Both the position numbers and the translations under genes were made by a program. A stretch of DNA of 64,000 bases from Vibrio coralliirubri (GTDB taxonomy: Bacteria > Pseudomonadota > Gammaproteobacteria > Enterobacterales > Vibrionaceae). The notes below the pieces were generated by a model. That model made no database searches and was not told the origin of the DNA. It saw only the letters and a program-made list of their open reading frames with translations. Below, in pieces: positions 9,094 through 17,644 of this stretch. Within the stretch, counting starts at the first letter, position 1; every line of letters begins with the position of its first letter. The stretch covers positions 1,550,001-1,614,000 of the forward strand of contig NZ_AP025470.1 in the NCBI RefSeq assembly GCF_024347375.1, read 5' to 3'.

Positions 9094-9606
9094 CTATTGT
9101 GATTTATACTTATGCAGTAGATCCCAAGGGATATGGCATAAGTGGTGATCTTCAGGGAAGTGACTTAAGTGATGCTGGTGGATGTCATCGCTGGCAACAT
9201 AATTGGTCAATGGCAACACCTCAACAGCGATACGGTCGGCATCATCTCGTGAAGCGATATAGCGCTTAGCTTCGGTTAAGTGTTCTGCATTAGTGCTGTA
9301 AACGCCTGTGCGGTATTTCTCTCCGACATCGACACCTTGTTTATTCACGCTGTAAGGGTCAATAATCTCAAACAAGTGTTCCATCAAAATCGTTACTGAT
9401 GTGATGCTTGGATCAAATTCAATTTGTACGCACTCTGCGTAGCCATTGTAATCGCTTTGTGTGCTGTCGCCTTGTGTTGTCGCGTTCACTGTTGGCTGGG
9501 CGCTTCCATTTGCACGGCCTGCTTCTGTACTGATAACGCCAGGAACGTACTTAATAAATTCTTGTACACCCCACAAGCAACCGCCCGCTAAATAAATTTG
9601 TTCCAT
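9094..9606 (-). CDS. Divergent peptide-methionine (S)-S-oxide reductase (MsrA-like)
   Basis: This 170-residue cytoplasmic protein belongs to the MsrA family, which reduces methionine-S-sulfoxide. The nucleophilic Cys is residue 10 in GGCLWG (usual GCFWG). Family motifs are recognisable but altered: GRANG replaces GYAGG and GYAECVQIEFDP replaces GHAEVVxVxYDP; FEIIDPYSVNKQGVDVGEKYRTGVY follows the family pattern. Another Cys near the C-terminus (HHLCHIPW) could resolve the disulfide. It is shorter than E. coli MsrA (about 212) and looks like the accessory paralogue. It is monocistronic, converging on the lyase operon. Confidence 0.82.
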   Translation of the reverse strand: MEQIYLAGGCLWGVQEFIKYVPGVISTEAGRANGSAQPTVNATTQGDSTQSDYNGYAECVQIEFDPSITSVTILMEHLFEIIDPYSVNKQGVDVGEKYRTGVYSTNAEHLTEAKRYIASRDDADRIAVEVLPLTNYVASDDIHQHHLSHFPEDHHLCHIPWDLLHKYKSQ

Positions 9607-9845
9607 ACTTCTCTTTGAGCTCTCTGTGTTTGTTGATGTTCGTTAGGTACCTGAATTAATACGATGATACCCGCACGTATAAAAAAGCGTCTATAAAAAT
9701 GAGCGCGCAAATAAAAACAAGCGTTTAGGCATTGTAAACCGGTGCGACTGAACAAACATAAGTTTAATATGATTTGTGATTATATAAGTCAGTATTGCTT
9801 TTTCATCCACTCGAATCTCAACATCAAGTGAGCGTTACTCTAAAC

Positions 9846-10958
9846 ATGTTTGATCAAATAAAAGACTTCATTAATCCGAGCAAGAACCCAGACTTGACTC
9901 AGGCCCATGAATATCAGCGCAAGCATCTTCCTACATTGTGGCTGTTGGGCAAAACGGGGGCGGGCAAGTCATCGTTTATTCAAGCGGTGACTGGCGACTC
10001 TTCTGTCGAAGTGGGCAATGGGTTTGCGCCTTGTACCATGACGGCGATGTCGTATGAGTTTCCGCAAGACAAACCTGTGATGCGCTTTCTCGATACCAGA
10101 GGTTTAAGTGAAGCGAATTACGATGCGAAAGAGGATCTGGAAGAGATTGGTCAGGCAGGTAATGCGTTAGTCGTTGTGATGAAAGCCGACGAGCCTGAAC
10201 AATCCGCTGTGCTTACGGCTCTAAAACAGATTAAGAAACAGAAGAAGATTAAACACTTGCTGCTGGTTCATACGGCGGTGTTGTCTTCTAGTGAACCAGA
10301 TCGAGCAAGGCAAATTCAGTTCAACACTAACCAAGTAGAGAAGGCGTGGGGTAAAGAGTTTGAATCGGTCGCGGTCGATTTCGAGACGGATGACTCGAGC
10401 AATAACAGTGGTTCAATTTACAACTATGACATCTTGTTAGAAAAGCTGACCAGTATTCTTCCGGTGATAGGAATGATGGTGCAAGACAAAGAGCATTCCA
10501 CGCAAGAAGAAGCCAACTTTGATCAAGTAGAAAACGAAGTGCTTTGGTATGCAGGAAGTGCGGCAGCGAGCGATTTGATTCCGGGTGTTGGTTTGGTATC
10601 GGTACCTGCGATTCAAGCCAAAATGCTTCATAGCTTGGCGAATCAATATGGGGTCGAGTGGAACAAGCGAGTCTTCAGTGAATTGATAGGCACGCTGGGA
10701 AGTAGCTTTGCTTTGCAATATGGAATGAAGCTGGGCACTCGACAGTTGATAAAGCTGATTCCAGTTTATGGTCAAACGGTAGGCGCGGTGGCTGCAGCGG
10801 CAATGAGTTTCGGCACCTCTTATGGTTTAGGTCGCGCTGCGTGTTTTTACTTCTATCATAAGAACAAAGGTGAAGAAGTGTCTGAACAAGAGATGCAGAA
10901 GATCTACAAAGAATCCCTGAAAAAAGGAAAGGCGGCGTCGGGCTATGAAGAAAATTAG
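9846..10958 (+). CDS. GTPase with C-terminal hydrophobic domain (pair member 1)
   Basis: This 370-residue protein is a GTPase of the Era/dynamin-like superfamily. The P-loop is GKTGAGKSS (residues 35-43), G3 is DTRG (83-86), and a canonical NKxD G4 motif is not evident (LLLVHTAVLSS lies in that position). The C-terminal half has glycine/alanine-rich hydrophobic helices (GSAAASDLIPGVGLVSVP, KLIPVYGQTVGAVAAAAMSF) like DUF697 membrane-associated regions. I start at 9846 (MFDQIKDF) because the 17 residues upstream look non-coding. The stop overlaps the next GTPase gene by 14 bp, so translation is coupled. The function is unknown; the pair probably acts at the inner membrane. Confidence 0.78.
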   Translation: MFDQIKDFINPSKNPDLTQAHEYQRKHLPTLWLLGKTGAGKSSFIQAVTGDSSVEVGNGFAPCTMTAMSYEFPQDKPVMRFLDTRGLSEANYDAKEDLEEIGQAGNALVVVMKADEPEQSAVLTALKQIKKQKKIKHLLLVHTAVLSSSEPDRARQIQFNTNQVEKAWGKEFESVAVDFETDDSSNNSGSIYNYDILLEKLTSILPVIGMMVQDKEHSTQEEANFDQVENEVLWYAGSAAASDLIPGVGLVSVPAIQAKMLHSLANQYGVEWNKRVFSELIGTLGSSFALQYGMKLGTRQLIKLIPVYGQTVGAVAAAAMSFGTSYGLGRAACFYFYHKNKGEEVSEQEMQKIYKESLKKGKAASGYEEN

Positions 10959-12621
10959 AAACCTATTTCGATTACTGGCGGTGCTATCGAGCGGCCGCTG
11001 GGGCATTGCCCTGATTTCGGCGATCTTCCCAAGCATTATCATGATGGTTTTTGGTGTCTTCTTGGCGATCAAATACGGTTACCTACTCGAAATGTCGATT
11101 GCCATTGCAGTCAGTACCTTGGTGTTCACCATTCCTTTGTTTATTTCTAGCCGCTCTTCACGCCGATCTTCAAGTACGGAGCCCTTCTCAAACAAAGAGA
11201 GTAACGACCTTGGTGAGGATGTTTCTGAATCTGAATCACAACATAACAAAGCTGATATCAACGATGCATTGGTTAAGGCTTCGACTGATTGGTCTCAAAA
11301 AGAACTGTCGATTTGGAATGATTCAAAACACCATGTACGCCAACAATTAATGGTCGACATAGAGTGGGGCAACCTAGACCAAACCGGTTTAGAGGTACTT
11401 GAATTCGTTGCGAAAAAGTTTGATAAGAAATCGCTCGATTTTTCGATTCCAGAAGGACTAAAGCTGTTCGAAGAGGTAAGCCGACGATACAAATTGGTAG
11501 TGCGAGAGCATATACCCGGCATTGAGTATCTCAAGGTTTCTTACATCAAAGCGGGCTACGAAGCCTATGACAAATATGGTGAGCTAGGGCAGAAGATCGT
11601 TAAGGCCGCTATTTTGGGGAATCACCTCAAAAACCTCTATTTGAACCCGCTAAAAGTGATTTCCGATTTAGGACGAGAACAAGCGACCGCATCGATGACA
11701 AGGGGTGTGGTTGATGACATGCAATACGCCGCTAAACAAGCGTTGTTAGATGAAGTCGCTGCGGTGGCGATTGACCTCTACAGCGGACGTTTCAGCATTG
11801 AAGATGAAGCACTGAAAGCGTCTGATGTTTCTGAACTCGACGAACAACGCTTTGCTCCAGAGTTAGAACCCGTGCGAATCGTGCTGGTGGGGCAAACCAG
11901 CTCTGGTAAATCGTCACTTATCAATGCGCTTAAGCAAGAGTTGGTTGCAGAAGTGGATGTGCTGCCATCAACGGACACTTCAACGGTGTACAACGCGTTT
12001 GTCGACGATAATGATGTTCGCGTGGTCGATCTTCAAGGGCTTGATGGCAATCCTAAAACCGAAGCCTTAATGCTGAAAGAGATGACCCAAGCCGATGTGG
12101 TGCTATGGGTGCTTAAAGCCAATCAGTCTGCGCGTGATTTGGATAAGCAGTTGAAAGATAGATTTGATGCTTTCTATGACGATCCTAAGAACATCTCACG
12201 TAAGAAGCCGATAGTTGTCTTGGTTGTTAATCAGGTAGACCGATTAAAGCTTGTAGACGACTGGCAGCCGCCGTATGACTTAGAGAACCCAACATCGGCC
12301 AAAGCGAAGATCATTGCTCAAGCGCTCGAATACAATCAAACACTGTTGCAGCCGGACATTGCTTTGCCGTTGGCGATTGCGCCAGAAAAGGTACAGTTTG
12401 GTTTAGATACTTTAAGGCAGACGTTGATCGAGCGTATCGCTGATGCAAATAACGTTCAGAGAAACCGCCAACGTTTAGAGGCCATGAAAAGAGGCTCGTC
12501 GGTTAAAGGCCAACTGAATAAAGCAGTCAAAGTGGGTAAGAAGGTGGCACCCAGCGCATTGAAAGCGGCGACACCAAAACTGGCTGAAATGGCCCTCAAG
12601 CAAGCTGTTAAGAAGAAGTAA
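10945..12621 (+). CDS. Membrane-anchored GTPase (pair member 2)
   Basis: This 558-residue protein has two N-terminal membrane segments (about 20-43 and 50-68), an acidic linker and a helical region (110-290). The GTPase domain has P-loop GQTSSGKSS (316-324), DLQG at the G3 position (362-365) and NQVD as G4 (429-432). The C-terminus is basic and helical. The GTPase is related in type to YfjP/YeeP-like proteins and follows the first GTPase with a 14-bp overlap. The pairing of one soluble or peripheral and one anchored GTPase suggests a hetero-complex, but no role can be read from the sequence. A terminator follows at 12641. Confidence 0.78.
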   Translation: MKKIRNLFRLLAVLSSGRWGIALISAIFPSIIMMVFGVFLAIKYGYLLEMSIAIAVSTLVFTIPLFISSRSSRRSSSTEPFSNKESNDLGEDVSESESQHNKADINDALVKASTDWSQKELSIWNDSKHHVRQQLMVDIEWGNLDQTGLEVLEFVAKKFDKKSLDFSIPEGLKLFEEVSRRYKLVVREHIPGIEYLKVSYIKAGYEAYDKYGELGQKIVKAAILGNHLKNLYLNPLKVISDLGREQATASMTRGVVDDMQYAAKQALLDEVAAVAIDLYSGRFSIEDEALKASDVSELDEQRFAPELEPVRIVLVGQTSSGKSSLINALKQELVAEVDVLPSTDTSTVYNAFVDDNDVRVVDLQGLDGNPKTEALMLKEMTQADVVLWVLKANQSARDLDKQLKDRFDAFYDDPKNISRKKPIVVLVVNQVDRLKLVDDWQPPYDLENPTSAKAKIIAQALEYNQTLLQPDIALPLAIAPEKVQFGLDTLRQTLIERIADANNVQRNRQRLEAMKRGSSVKGQLNKAVKVGKKVAPSALKAATPKLAEMALKQAVKKK

Positions 12622-12640
12622 GTCATTCACTGCGAATACG

Positions 12641-12680
12641 GTTCTGGTGAGGTTTGAGCCTCATCAGAACTTATCTTTTC
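12641..12680 (+). terminator. Terminator of the GTPase operon
   Basis: Arms GTTCTGGTGAGG and CCTCATCAGAAC (one G-T pair) enclose TTTGAG and are followed by TTATCTTTTC, 20 bp after the second GTPase stop. Confidence 0.8.
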
Positions 12681-13000
12681 TAGGTCGGCGAGTTTTAGAG
12701 CTTGGCTTTTTAGCTCTCTAGAAGATGGATTCCTAGAAGATGGCTTTTTTAGAAAACAGCCATCTTCGCCCCTTATTAGAGAGGTATTGAGTTTAAAAGA
12801 GATTCGATATTATTAAGGTTCTCGCTGAACTAGTTTAATAGTATATAAACAGCTGTGATTCACAGTTTATATAACACGCTATCGTATTTAATTACCATTC
12901 TAAATATTGATCACATTTATACTTCTCTAAGCTTTATTTATAAAACAATTGCACTATATTTAAATTTCGGATCATCTTGATTTCAACGTAGGGATATATT
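12681..13000. other. Intergenic region with inverted repeats, upstream of tnaC
   Basis: A second hairpin (GAAGATGGCT/AGCCATCTTC, 12736-12767) follows the GTPase terminator. The rest is AT-rich promoter territory for the tryptophanase leader. It includes a long inverted repeat at 12842-12873 and GATCACATTT at 12909-12918, which is a good right half of a CRP site; the left half is poor. Confidence 0.5.
12842..12873. promoter_or_regulatory. Large inverted repeat upstream of tnaC
   Basis: Outer arms TATATAAAC/GTTTATATA and inner arms TGTGA/TCACA are both perfect, separated asymmetrically by AGC on one side. It lies about 130 bp before the leader peptide. It could be an operator or CRP-related element; this is unproven. 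Confidence 0.4.
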
Positions 13001-13099
13001 GTGAACATGTATCTGAAATGGCAATCAACAACTTGGCTAACCTTGTTAGCTTGGTATACCTTAGATCACCAGCTCTCGTTCCACCTTTCTTCAGAGTAG
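13001..13099 (+). CDS. tnaC: TnaC-like tryptophanase leader peptide
   Basis: This 32-residue open frame starts at GTG with AGGGA 6 nt upstream, upstream of tnaA in the ancestral arrangement. TnaC senses tryptophan inside the ribosome exit tunnel, stalls at its stop codon and blocks Rho. The segment AWYTLDHQLSFHLS aligns with E. coli KWFNIDNKIVDHRP: Trp18, Asp22 (W+4) and His28 (W+10) agree. The position of the essential proline (W+12) is Ser30, and two residues follow before TAG. Either the Vibrio peptide differs here or the leader is impaired. The peptide is 299 bp from the IS element that separates it from tnaA. Confidence 0.68.
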   Translation: MNMYLKWQSTTWLTLLAWYTLDHQLSFHLSSE

Positions 13100-13398
13100 T
13101 ACCCTCTAGGCGTCACGCGCCAGCAAAGCAGCGTGCTTTGTTTACCTATCAGCAGCTTTGATAACCTTTGAACGCATGAATGTCGCACTTATTATTTCGT
13201 GCAAGGTGTTCGTTGTTTTGTCGTTCTCCCTAATAATCTTAGCCTCTGTTTAGGTTTGATTAATAAGTCATTATTTAATTTGTTTATTTTCACTGTTAAT
13301 TTTCCGTGTGTCTTTATACGGAACTATTAATTTAGTGGTGAGGATTCGTGACATCTAAAGAAAATACATTTCGACCTGATCGGAATGTATTGAAAGGT
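13100..13398 (+). other. tna leader spacer (Rho-attenuation region)
   Basis: This is untranslated leader between the TnaC-like peptide and the IS insertion. A C-rich start and hairpins such as AAAGCA-GCG-TGCTTT (about 13125-13140) fit the attenuation segment known in tna operons. The last nine bases (13390-13398, TTGAAAGGT) are the IS target duplication. Confidence 0.5.
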
Positions 13399-14452
13399 GG
13401 CTTTGTTGCGTAATTAAATTTAGAGATAGAGCCAACCCGTTTCGCTTGTTTCTTAGTCAATACGACAAGTTTCAGGCATACCTAACCCAGTAAGCTTGTT
13501 CAACGCTTTTATCATCGCGTAAGTTTCACCCACCTGGGCATTGTAATTTCTTAAGCTCAGTTTCCCTCCTAGCAACTGTTTAACTCGATACATCGCTGTT
13601 TCTGAGAGTGAACGTTTGTGGTATCCATACCGCTCTTTCCAATACTTATTTGAGTCGTATAATTTCTGGCAACCCACGGCGAAATTTCGAGGGTGACCAC
13701 GCTCCCAGAAGGCAGCCCCTTCTCTTGGGGGAATAAGCGCAATAGCTCCCTTAATCTTAATAGCAGCGTGACACGCTCTCGTGTCGTAAGCGCCATCACC
13801 AGACACCTCAAGGATACTTCGGCGTGTTTGTTTCAGTAAGTTCGGGAGTACTTCTCCATCTGTAACCGTCGATAAACTTAGCTCGGCGGCAATGATCTCA
13901 TGAGTGTTGGTATCGACTGCAATATGCAGCTTTCGCCAGACTCTACGCTTGCCATCCGTCCCATGTTTTTTGACTTTCCATTCACCTTCGCCATAAACCT
14001 TAAGGCCAGTAGCATCAATGGCTAGGTGCTGTATCGCTCCTCTCGTTTTAGTCTTAAATGAAACCTCAACTTGCTTGGCTCTACGACTGATGCAGGTGTA
14101 ATGCGGACAACTTAACGGTACATGGGCTAACCTAAATATCGAGTCGATAAATCCTTGCAGCGCTCTCAATGGCATAGAAAAAACTCGTTTGACCATGAGT
14201 GCTGTCGTGATAGCTAAATCACTGAACCGACGCGGCCTACCGCGCTTATTCTGTTTGCTTTGCGCCCATCCGCTTATTGCTTCTTCATCAATCCAAAAAG
14301 TCAGAGAACCACGGTTAATGAGTGATCGGTTGTATTGCTTCCAGTTGGTTGTTTTATAACGAGGCTTAGGCATAGGACTACGAGATAGAGTGGAGGTAGC
14401 TGATCAGATCGTAGGTTCTTGATTTAGTTCCATTGAATTACGCAACAAAGCC
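13399..14452 (-). mobile_element. IS5-family (IS903-type) element, copy A, in the tna leader
   Basis: This 1054-bp element has terminal inverted repeats GGCTTTGTTGCGTAAT and a single 306-codon transposase on the minus strand. It is flanked by the perfect 9-bp duplication TTGAAAGGT (13390-13398 and 14453-14461), as expected for the IS903 subgroup. It sits 15 bp before the tnaA start. The duplicated bases include the tnaA ribosome site, so translation of tnaA can persist but transcription from the tna promoter must cross the element. Confidence 0.96.
13453..14373 (-). CDS. IS5-family (IS903-type) transposase, copy A
   Basis: This 306-residue DDE transposase has catalytic Asp in LAIDATGLKVYGEGEWK, a second Asp in SGDGAYDTRACH and Glu in SLSETAMYRVKQL. 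The K/R-rich N-terminus (NKRGRPRRFSD) is the DNA-binding side. It is identical in sequence to the other three copies in this window, so the spread is recent. It reads away from tnaA. Confidence 0.95.
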   Translation of the reverse strand: MPKPRYKTTNWKQYNRSLINRGSLTFWIDEEAISGWAQSKQNKRGRPRRFSDLAITTALMVKRVFSMPLRALQGFIDSIFRLAHVPLSCPHYTCISRRAKQVEVSFKTKTRGAIQHLAIDATGLKVYGEGEWKVKKHGTDGKRRVWRKLHIAVDTNTHEIIAAELSLSTVTDGEVLPNLLKQTRRSILEVSGDGAYDTRACHAAIKIKGAIALIPPREGAAFWERGHPRNFAVGCQKLYDSNKYWKERYGYHKRSLSETAMYRVKQLLGGKLSLRNYNAQVGETYAMIKALNKLTGLGMPETCRID

Positions 14453-14467
14453 TTGAAAGGTATTATT

Positions 14468-15940
14468 ATGGAAAACTTCAAACATCTACCAGAACCGTTT
14501 CGTATTCGTGTTGTAGAGCCAGTAAAAAGAACAACTCGCGCCTATCGTGAACAAGCCATTGTCGAAGCGGGGATGAACCCATTTTTGCTCGACAGTGATG
14601 ATGTGTTTATCGACTTACTGACAGACAGCGGAACCGGCTCTATTACTCAGCGCATGCAAGCCGCGATGTTAATGGGTGATGAAGCTTACAGTGGTAGCCG
14701 CAGTTACTACGCATTGTCGAATGCGGTTAAGGATATCTTCGGTTACGAGTTGACGATTCCAACACACCAAGGACGCGGCGCAGAGCAGATCTACATTCCG
14801 GTTCTTATCAAGAAACGTGAAATGGAGAAAGGGCTCGACCGAAGCAAAATGGTCGCGTTGTCGAACTACTTCTTCGATACAACACAAGGTCACACCCAAG
14901 TGAATTGCTGCGTGGCGAAGAACGTTTATACCAAAGAAGCGTTCGATACCTCGGTGAACGCGGATTTCAAAGGCAACTTCGATGTGGTGAAGCTGGAAGA
15001 AGCGATCTTAGAAGCGGGCGCAGCCAATGTTCCTTACATTGTGAGCACCATTACTTGTAACTCTGCTGGTGGACAGCCAGTGTCTATCGCCAACCTAAAA
15101 GCTGTTTATGAAATAGCACAGAAATACGATATTCCTGTGATCATGGACTCTGCGCGCTACGCGGAAAATGCCTACTTCATTCAACAACGTGAAGCAGGTT
15201 ATCAAGATTGGACAATCGAACAGATCACGCGTGAGTCTTACAAATACGCGGATGGCTTAGCTATGTCTGCCAAGAAAGATGCCATGGTCCAAATGGGTGG
15301 CTTGTTGTGCTTTAAAGACGATGCTTTCATGGATGTGTACACAGAGTGTCGAACCTTGTGTGTCGTGCAAGAGGGCTTCCCAACCTATGGTGGCTTAGAA
15401 GGTGGCGCGATGGAACGCCTTGCGGTTGGCCTGTATGACGGCATGCGTCAAGACTGGTTGGAATATCGTATTGGTCAGGTTCAGTACTTAGTCGATGGTT
15501 TAGAAGCGATAGGTATCGTGTGCCAACAAGCGGGTGGTCATGCTGCGTTTGTCGATGCGGGTAAATTGCTTCCACACATTCCAGCGGGTCAGTTCCCAGC
15601 ACATGCTTTGGCGTGCGAGTTGTATAAAGTGGCAGGTATTAGAGCTGTTGAGATTGGCTCCTTATTGCAAGGTCGCGATCCTGCCACGGGCGAACAACAC
15701 CCATGCCCTGCAGAGTTATTGCGCCTTACTATTCCTCGCGCTACCTACACACAAACACACATGGACTTCATCATCGAAGCATTCGAAAAAGTGAAAGAGA
15801 ATGCAGGACAAGTGAAAGGGCTCGATTTTATCTACGAACCGCCGGTGTTGAGACACTTTACCGCGCGCTTAAAAGAGGTTGAAACCGTTGAAAAACAGAC
15901 AGAAAAAAAGAATGAACAAACGCTCGAAGAAGCATTTTAA
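14468..15940 (+). CDS. tnaA: Tryptophanase
   Basis: This 490-residue PLP enzyme splits L-tryptophan to indole, pyruvate and ammonia in the cytoplasm. It has full length for the family. The PLP lysine is Lys270 in [13 protein letters not shown], with [19 protein letters not shown] and [13 protein letters not shown] also matching. The start is the ATG at 14468, with AAAGG 7 nt upstream. A TTG further up falls in the target duplication and is not the start. Indole is both signal and metabolite in vibrios. IS copy A now separates the gene from its leader and promoter. No tnaB permease follows; a terminator lies at 15979. Confidence 0.96.
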   Translation: MENFKHLPEPFRIRVVEPVKRTTRAYREQAIVEAGMNPFLLDSDDVFIDLLTDSGTGSITQRMQAAMLMGDEAYSGSRSYYALSNAVKDIFGYELTIPTHQGRGAEQIYIPVLIKKREMEKGLDRSKMVALSNYFFDTTQGHTQVNCCVAKNVYTKEAFDTSVNADFKGNFDVVKLEEAILEAGAANVPYIVSTITCNSAGGQPVSIANLKAVYEIAQKYDIPVIMDSARYAENAYFIQQREAGYQDWTIEQITRESYKYADGLAMSAKKDAMVQMGGLLCFKDDAFMDVYTECRTLCVVQEGFPTYGGLEGGAMERLAVGLYDGMRQDWLEYRIGQVQYLVDGLEAIGIVCQQAGGHAAFVDAGKLLPHIPAGQFPAHALACELYKVAGIRAVEIGSLLQGRDPATGEQHPCPAELLRLTIPRATYTQTHMDFIIEAFEKVKENAGQVKGLDFIYEPPVLRHFTARLKEVETVEKQTEKKNEQTLEEAF

Positions 15941-15978
15941 AATAAAAACATAAGCGAATAGTCACTAGAAACATAATC

Positions 15979-16008
15979 AAAGGCTCCCTCGGGAGCCTTT
16001 TCTTTTTT
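15979..16008 (+). terminator. tnaA terminator
   Basis: AAGGCTCC-CTC-GGGAGCCTT is followed by TTCTTTTTT, 39 bp after the tnaA stop. Confidence 0.9.
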
Positions 16009-16051
16009 GGGATGGTAGGGGAGTTAAGCAGTTAACCCGCTAAAAGTTGAA

Positions 16052-16936
16052 CTACGCTTGTTTGTTTTTCAGGGTAGATTTCAACATTTGGAATAACCAC
16101 TGATTCAAAGGTGCGTCTTTTTGCGAGCGGCGACAGCTCATCACATAGCTCACATCTATGGTCAATTGTTCTGGCAAGTCCATACTGCGACAGCCTTCTG
16201 GCACGCTGCCACTGAGAGTGATACCAAAATAGTCGGATTTGAATATAACATCGTGAATCATCGCAGGGTGGTCGACTTCCACTCGTGGGTTTACGTGAAA
16301 ACCGATATTTCTAAGACGCTCAAGGACCGGATATTTATTGTCATTCCATCCTGGTGTTTTAAATAGAGCAATTGGATAGTTGGCCAGTGATTCAAAGTCT
16401 TGCGCTGGATGATCGTTTCTCACGAAGAAAACCACTTTTCCTTCCCCGAACTCCTTTTGAGATATCGACTGTGGCAAGGTTTCATCAAAGTAGTGAACTG
16501 CAATGGACTCCTCACCGTCGATGAGCCTGTTCCTCGCGTTGCTTCCCCATCTAAGAAATGAATAGCGAGCATGCGGTGCCGCTTTAGTCAGAGCAAATAA
16601 GAGCTTCGAACCAAAGCGTTCCCAGAACAGAGTATTCGCGTAGATTTTGATATTGCCTTGGTAAGTCTCTGGCGAAAATACTTGATGCTTTATCGCTTCG
16701 ATACTGCTTAGGATCTGCTCAAAATTTTCGATGTTGGTTTCAACAAAAGTCGTGGGTTCAAACCCGTTTTTGGTTTGAATGAACAGTGGATCGTCGAGCT
16801 GCAACTTTAACTTCGAGAGGTTCTTGCTGATCGCCCCAGAGGTTTTTCCTAGCGACTCCGCCACCAGTCCAACATTGCGAAGTTCATACATACGCTTGAT
16901 GACGAGGATATTTTGAATATCTAGATTGATGTCCAC
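16052..16936 (-). CDS. LysR-family transcriptional regulator
   Basis: This 294-residue regulator begins at GTG (16936), supported by GGAG 5 nt upstream on the minus strand. The N-terminal winged helix-turn-helix (about residues 8-65, with MYELRNVGLVAESLGKTSGA and ISKNLSKLKLQLDDPLF) is typical of LysR proteins. A substrate-binding-like domain follows (90-290). It converges on tnaA and is divergent from a small exported protein at 17191; targets cannot be inferred. The HTH is atypically close to the NhaR/LeuO-like branch, but I do not recognise the orthologue. Confidence 0.85.
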   Translation of the reverse strand: MDINLDIQNILVIKRMYELRNVGLVAESLGKTSGAISKNLSKLKLQLDDPLFIQTKNGFEPTTFVETNIENFEQILSSIEAIKHQVFSPETYQGNIKIYANTLFWERFGSKLLFALTKAAPHARYSFLRWGSNARNRLIDGEESIAVHYFDETLPQSISQKEFGEGKVVFFVRNDHPAQDFESLANYPIALFKTPGWNDNKYPVLERLRNIGFHVNPRVEVDHPAMIHDVIFKSDYFGITLSGSVPEGCRSMDLPEQLTIDVSYVMSCRRSQKDAPLNQWLFQMLKSTLKNKQA

Positions 16937-17190
16937 ATTTTCTCCAAATGATTCCTTTTATAGGCAGCAATCTCTGTGCGGTTGGCGTACAGAAATTATG
17001 TGACTCTAATATCATAGTGGCAGTGCAAAACGGATAAGACAGCACAGCGTCAAAACTTCGCTAATCCCTTGATTTTCCATTTGGTAAATCTTGCTTTTCC
17101 TCGAATGGTTCATGTTCGATTGTTAGAGTTACCCCAACAAAAACACAGATATCAAACGAACAAAGAATTAGAAATACAACGAGGTGATGT

Positions 17191-17430
17191 ATGAACAAGT
17201 TAATCGCACTTGGATTGATGGCTTTATCTATGAACACGGCTTTCGCGGCTGACGGTACTTATGCGAGTACTCTCGATATGACGAGAAGCGAAGGAAATCA
17301 AGTAAAGGCTGAGCGTGTTGAATCTGAGCCTGTGCTTGAAGGAAGAAATGACGCTGTTAATGGCGGAATAAAATTCCACAAGAGCGTCGATCAAGACCAA
17401 ACGATCCAGCTTACAGGTCGTCGTGATTAA
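17191..17430 (+). CDS. Small exported hypothetical protein
   Basis: This 79-residue protein has a clear signal peptide (MNKLIALGLMALSMNTAFA/ADG), leaving about 60 mostly polar, charged residues with no Cys. The ribosome site GAGGTGATGT precedes the ATG, and an intrinsic terminator follows 30 bp after the stop, so it is a genuine single-gene transcript. The divergent LysR gene may regulate it. Function unknown; likely periplasmic. Confidence 0.7.
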   Translation: MNKLIALGLMALSMNTAFAADGTYASTLDMTRSEGNQVKAERVESEPVLEGRNDAVNGGIKFHKSVDQDQTIQLTGRRD

Positions 17431-17460
17431 CGTTAAAACGTACTTACCATTGTCATAAGA

Positions 17461-17490
17461 AATGCTGCGCCCTTGGGTGCAGCATTTTTC
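17461..17490 (+). terminator. Intrinsic terminator
   Basis: ATGCTGC/GCAGCAT arms enclose a 10-nt loop and are followed by TTTTTC, after the small exported protein gene. Confidence 0.88.
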
Positions 17491-17644
17491 GTTATTGGGT
17501 TGTGGAGTATTTTATAAACTCTAGCGATCTAGCCTTGGCATGTTGTGTAACGTGTGGCATTTTGTTGTTCTCTAACTTTAGATCGCTATTGGGTGTTGGT
17601 TAAGCATTACAAACCAGTAAGCGAACGACTCGAAAGGACAAGGA

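Noticed and set aside
10437..10775. 112-codon minus frame inside the first GTPase gene
   Set aside because: Antisense shadow of a well-supported coding sequence.
12854..12864. CRP site TGTGA/TCACA
   Set aside because: Spacing between half-sites is 1 bp instead of 6.
13569..13811. 80-codon frame inside each IS903-type transposase (also near 24792, 27080 and 29030)
   Set aside because: Same-strand alternative frame repeated only because the IS is repeated; no independent support.
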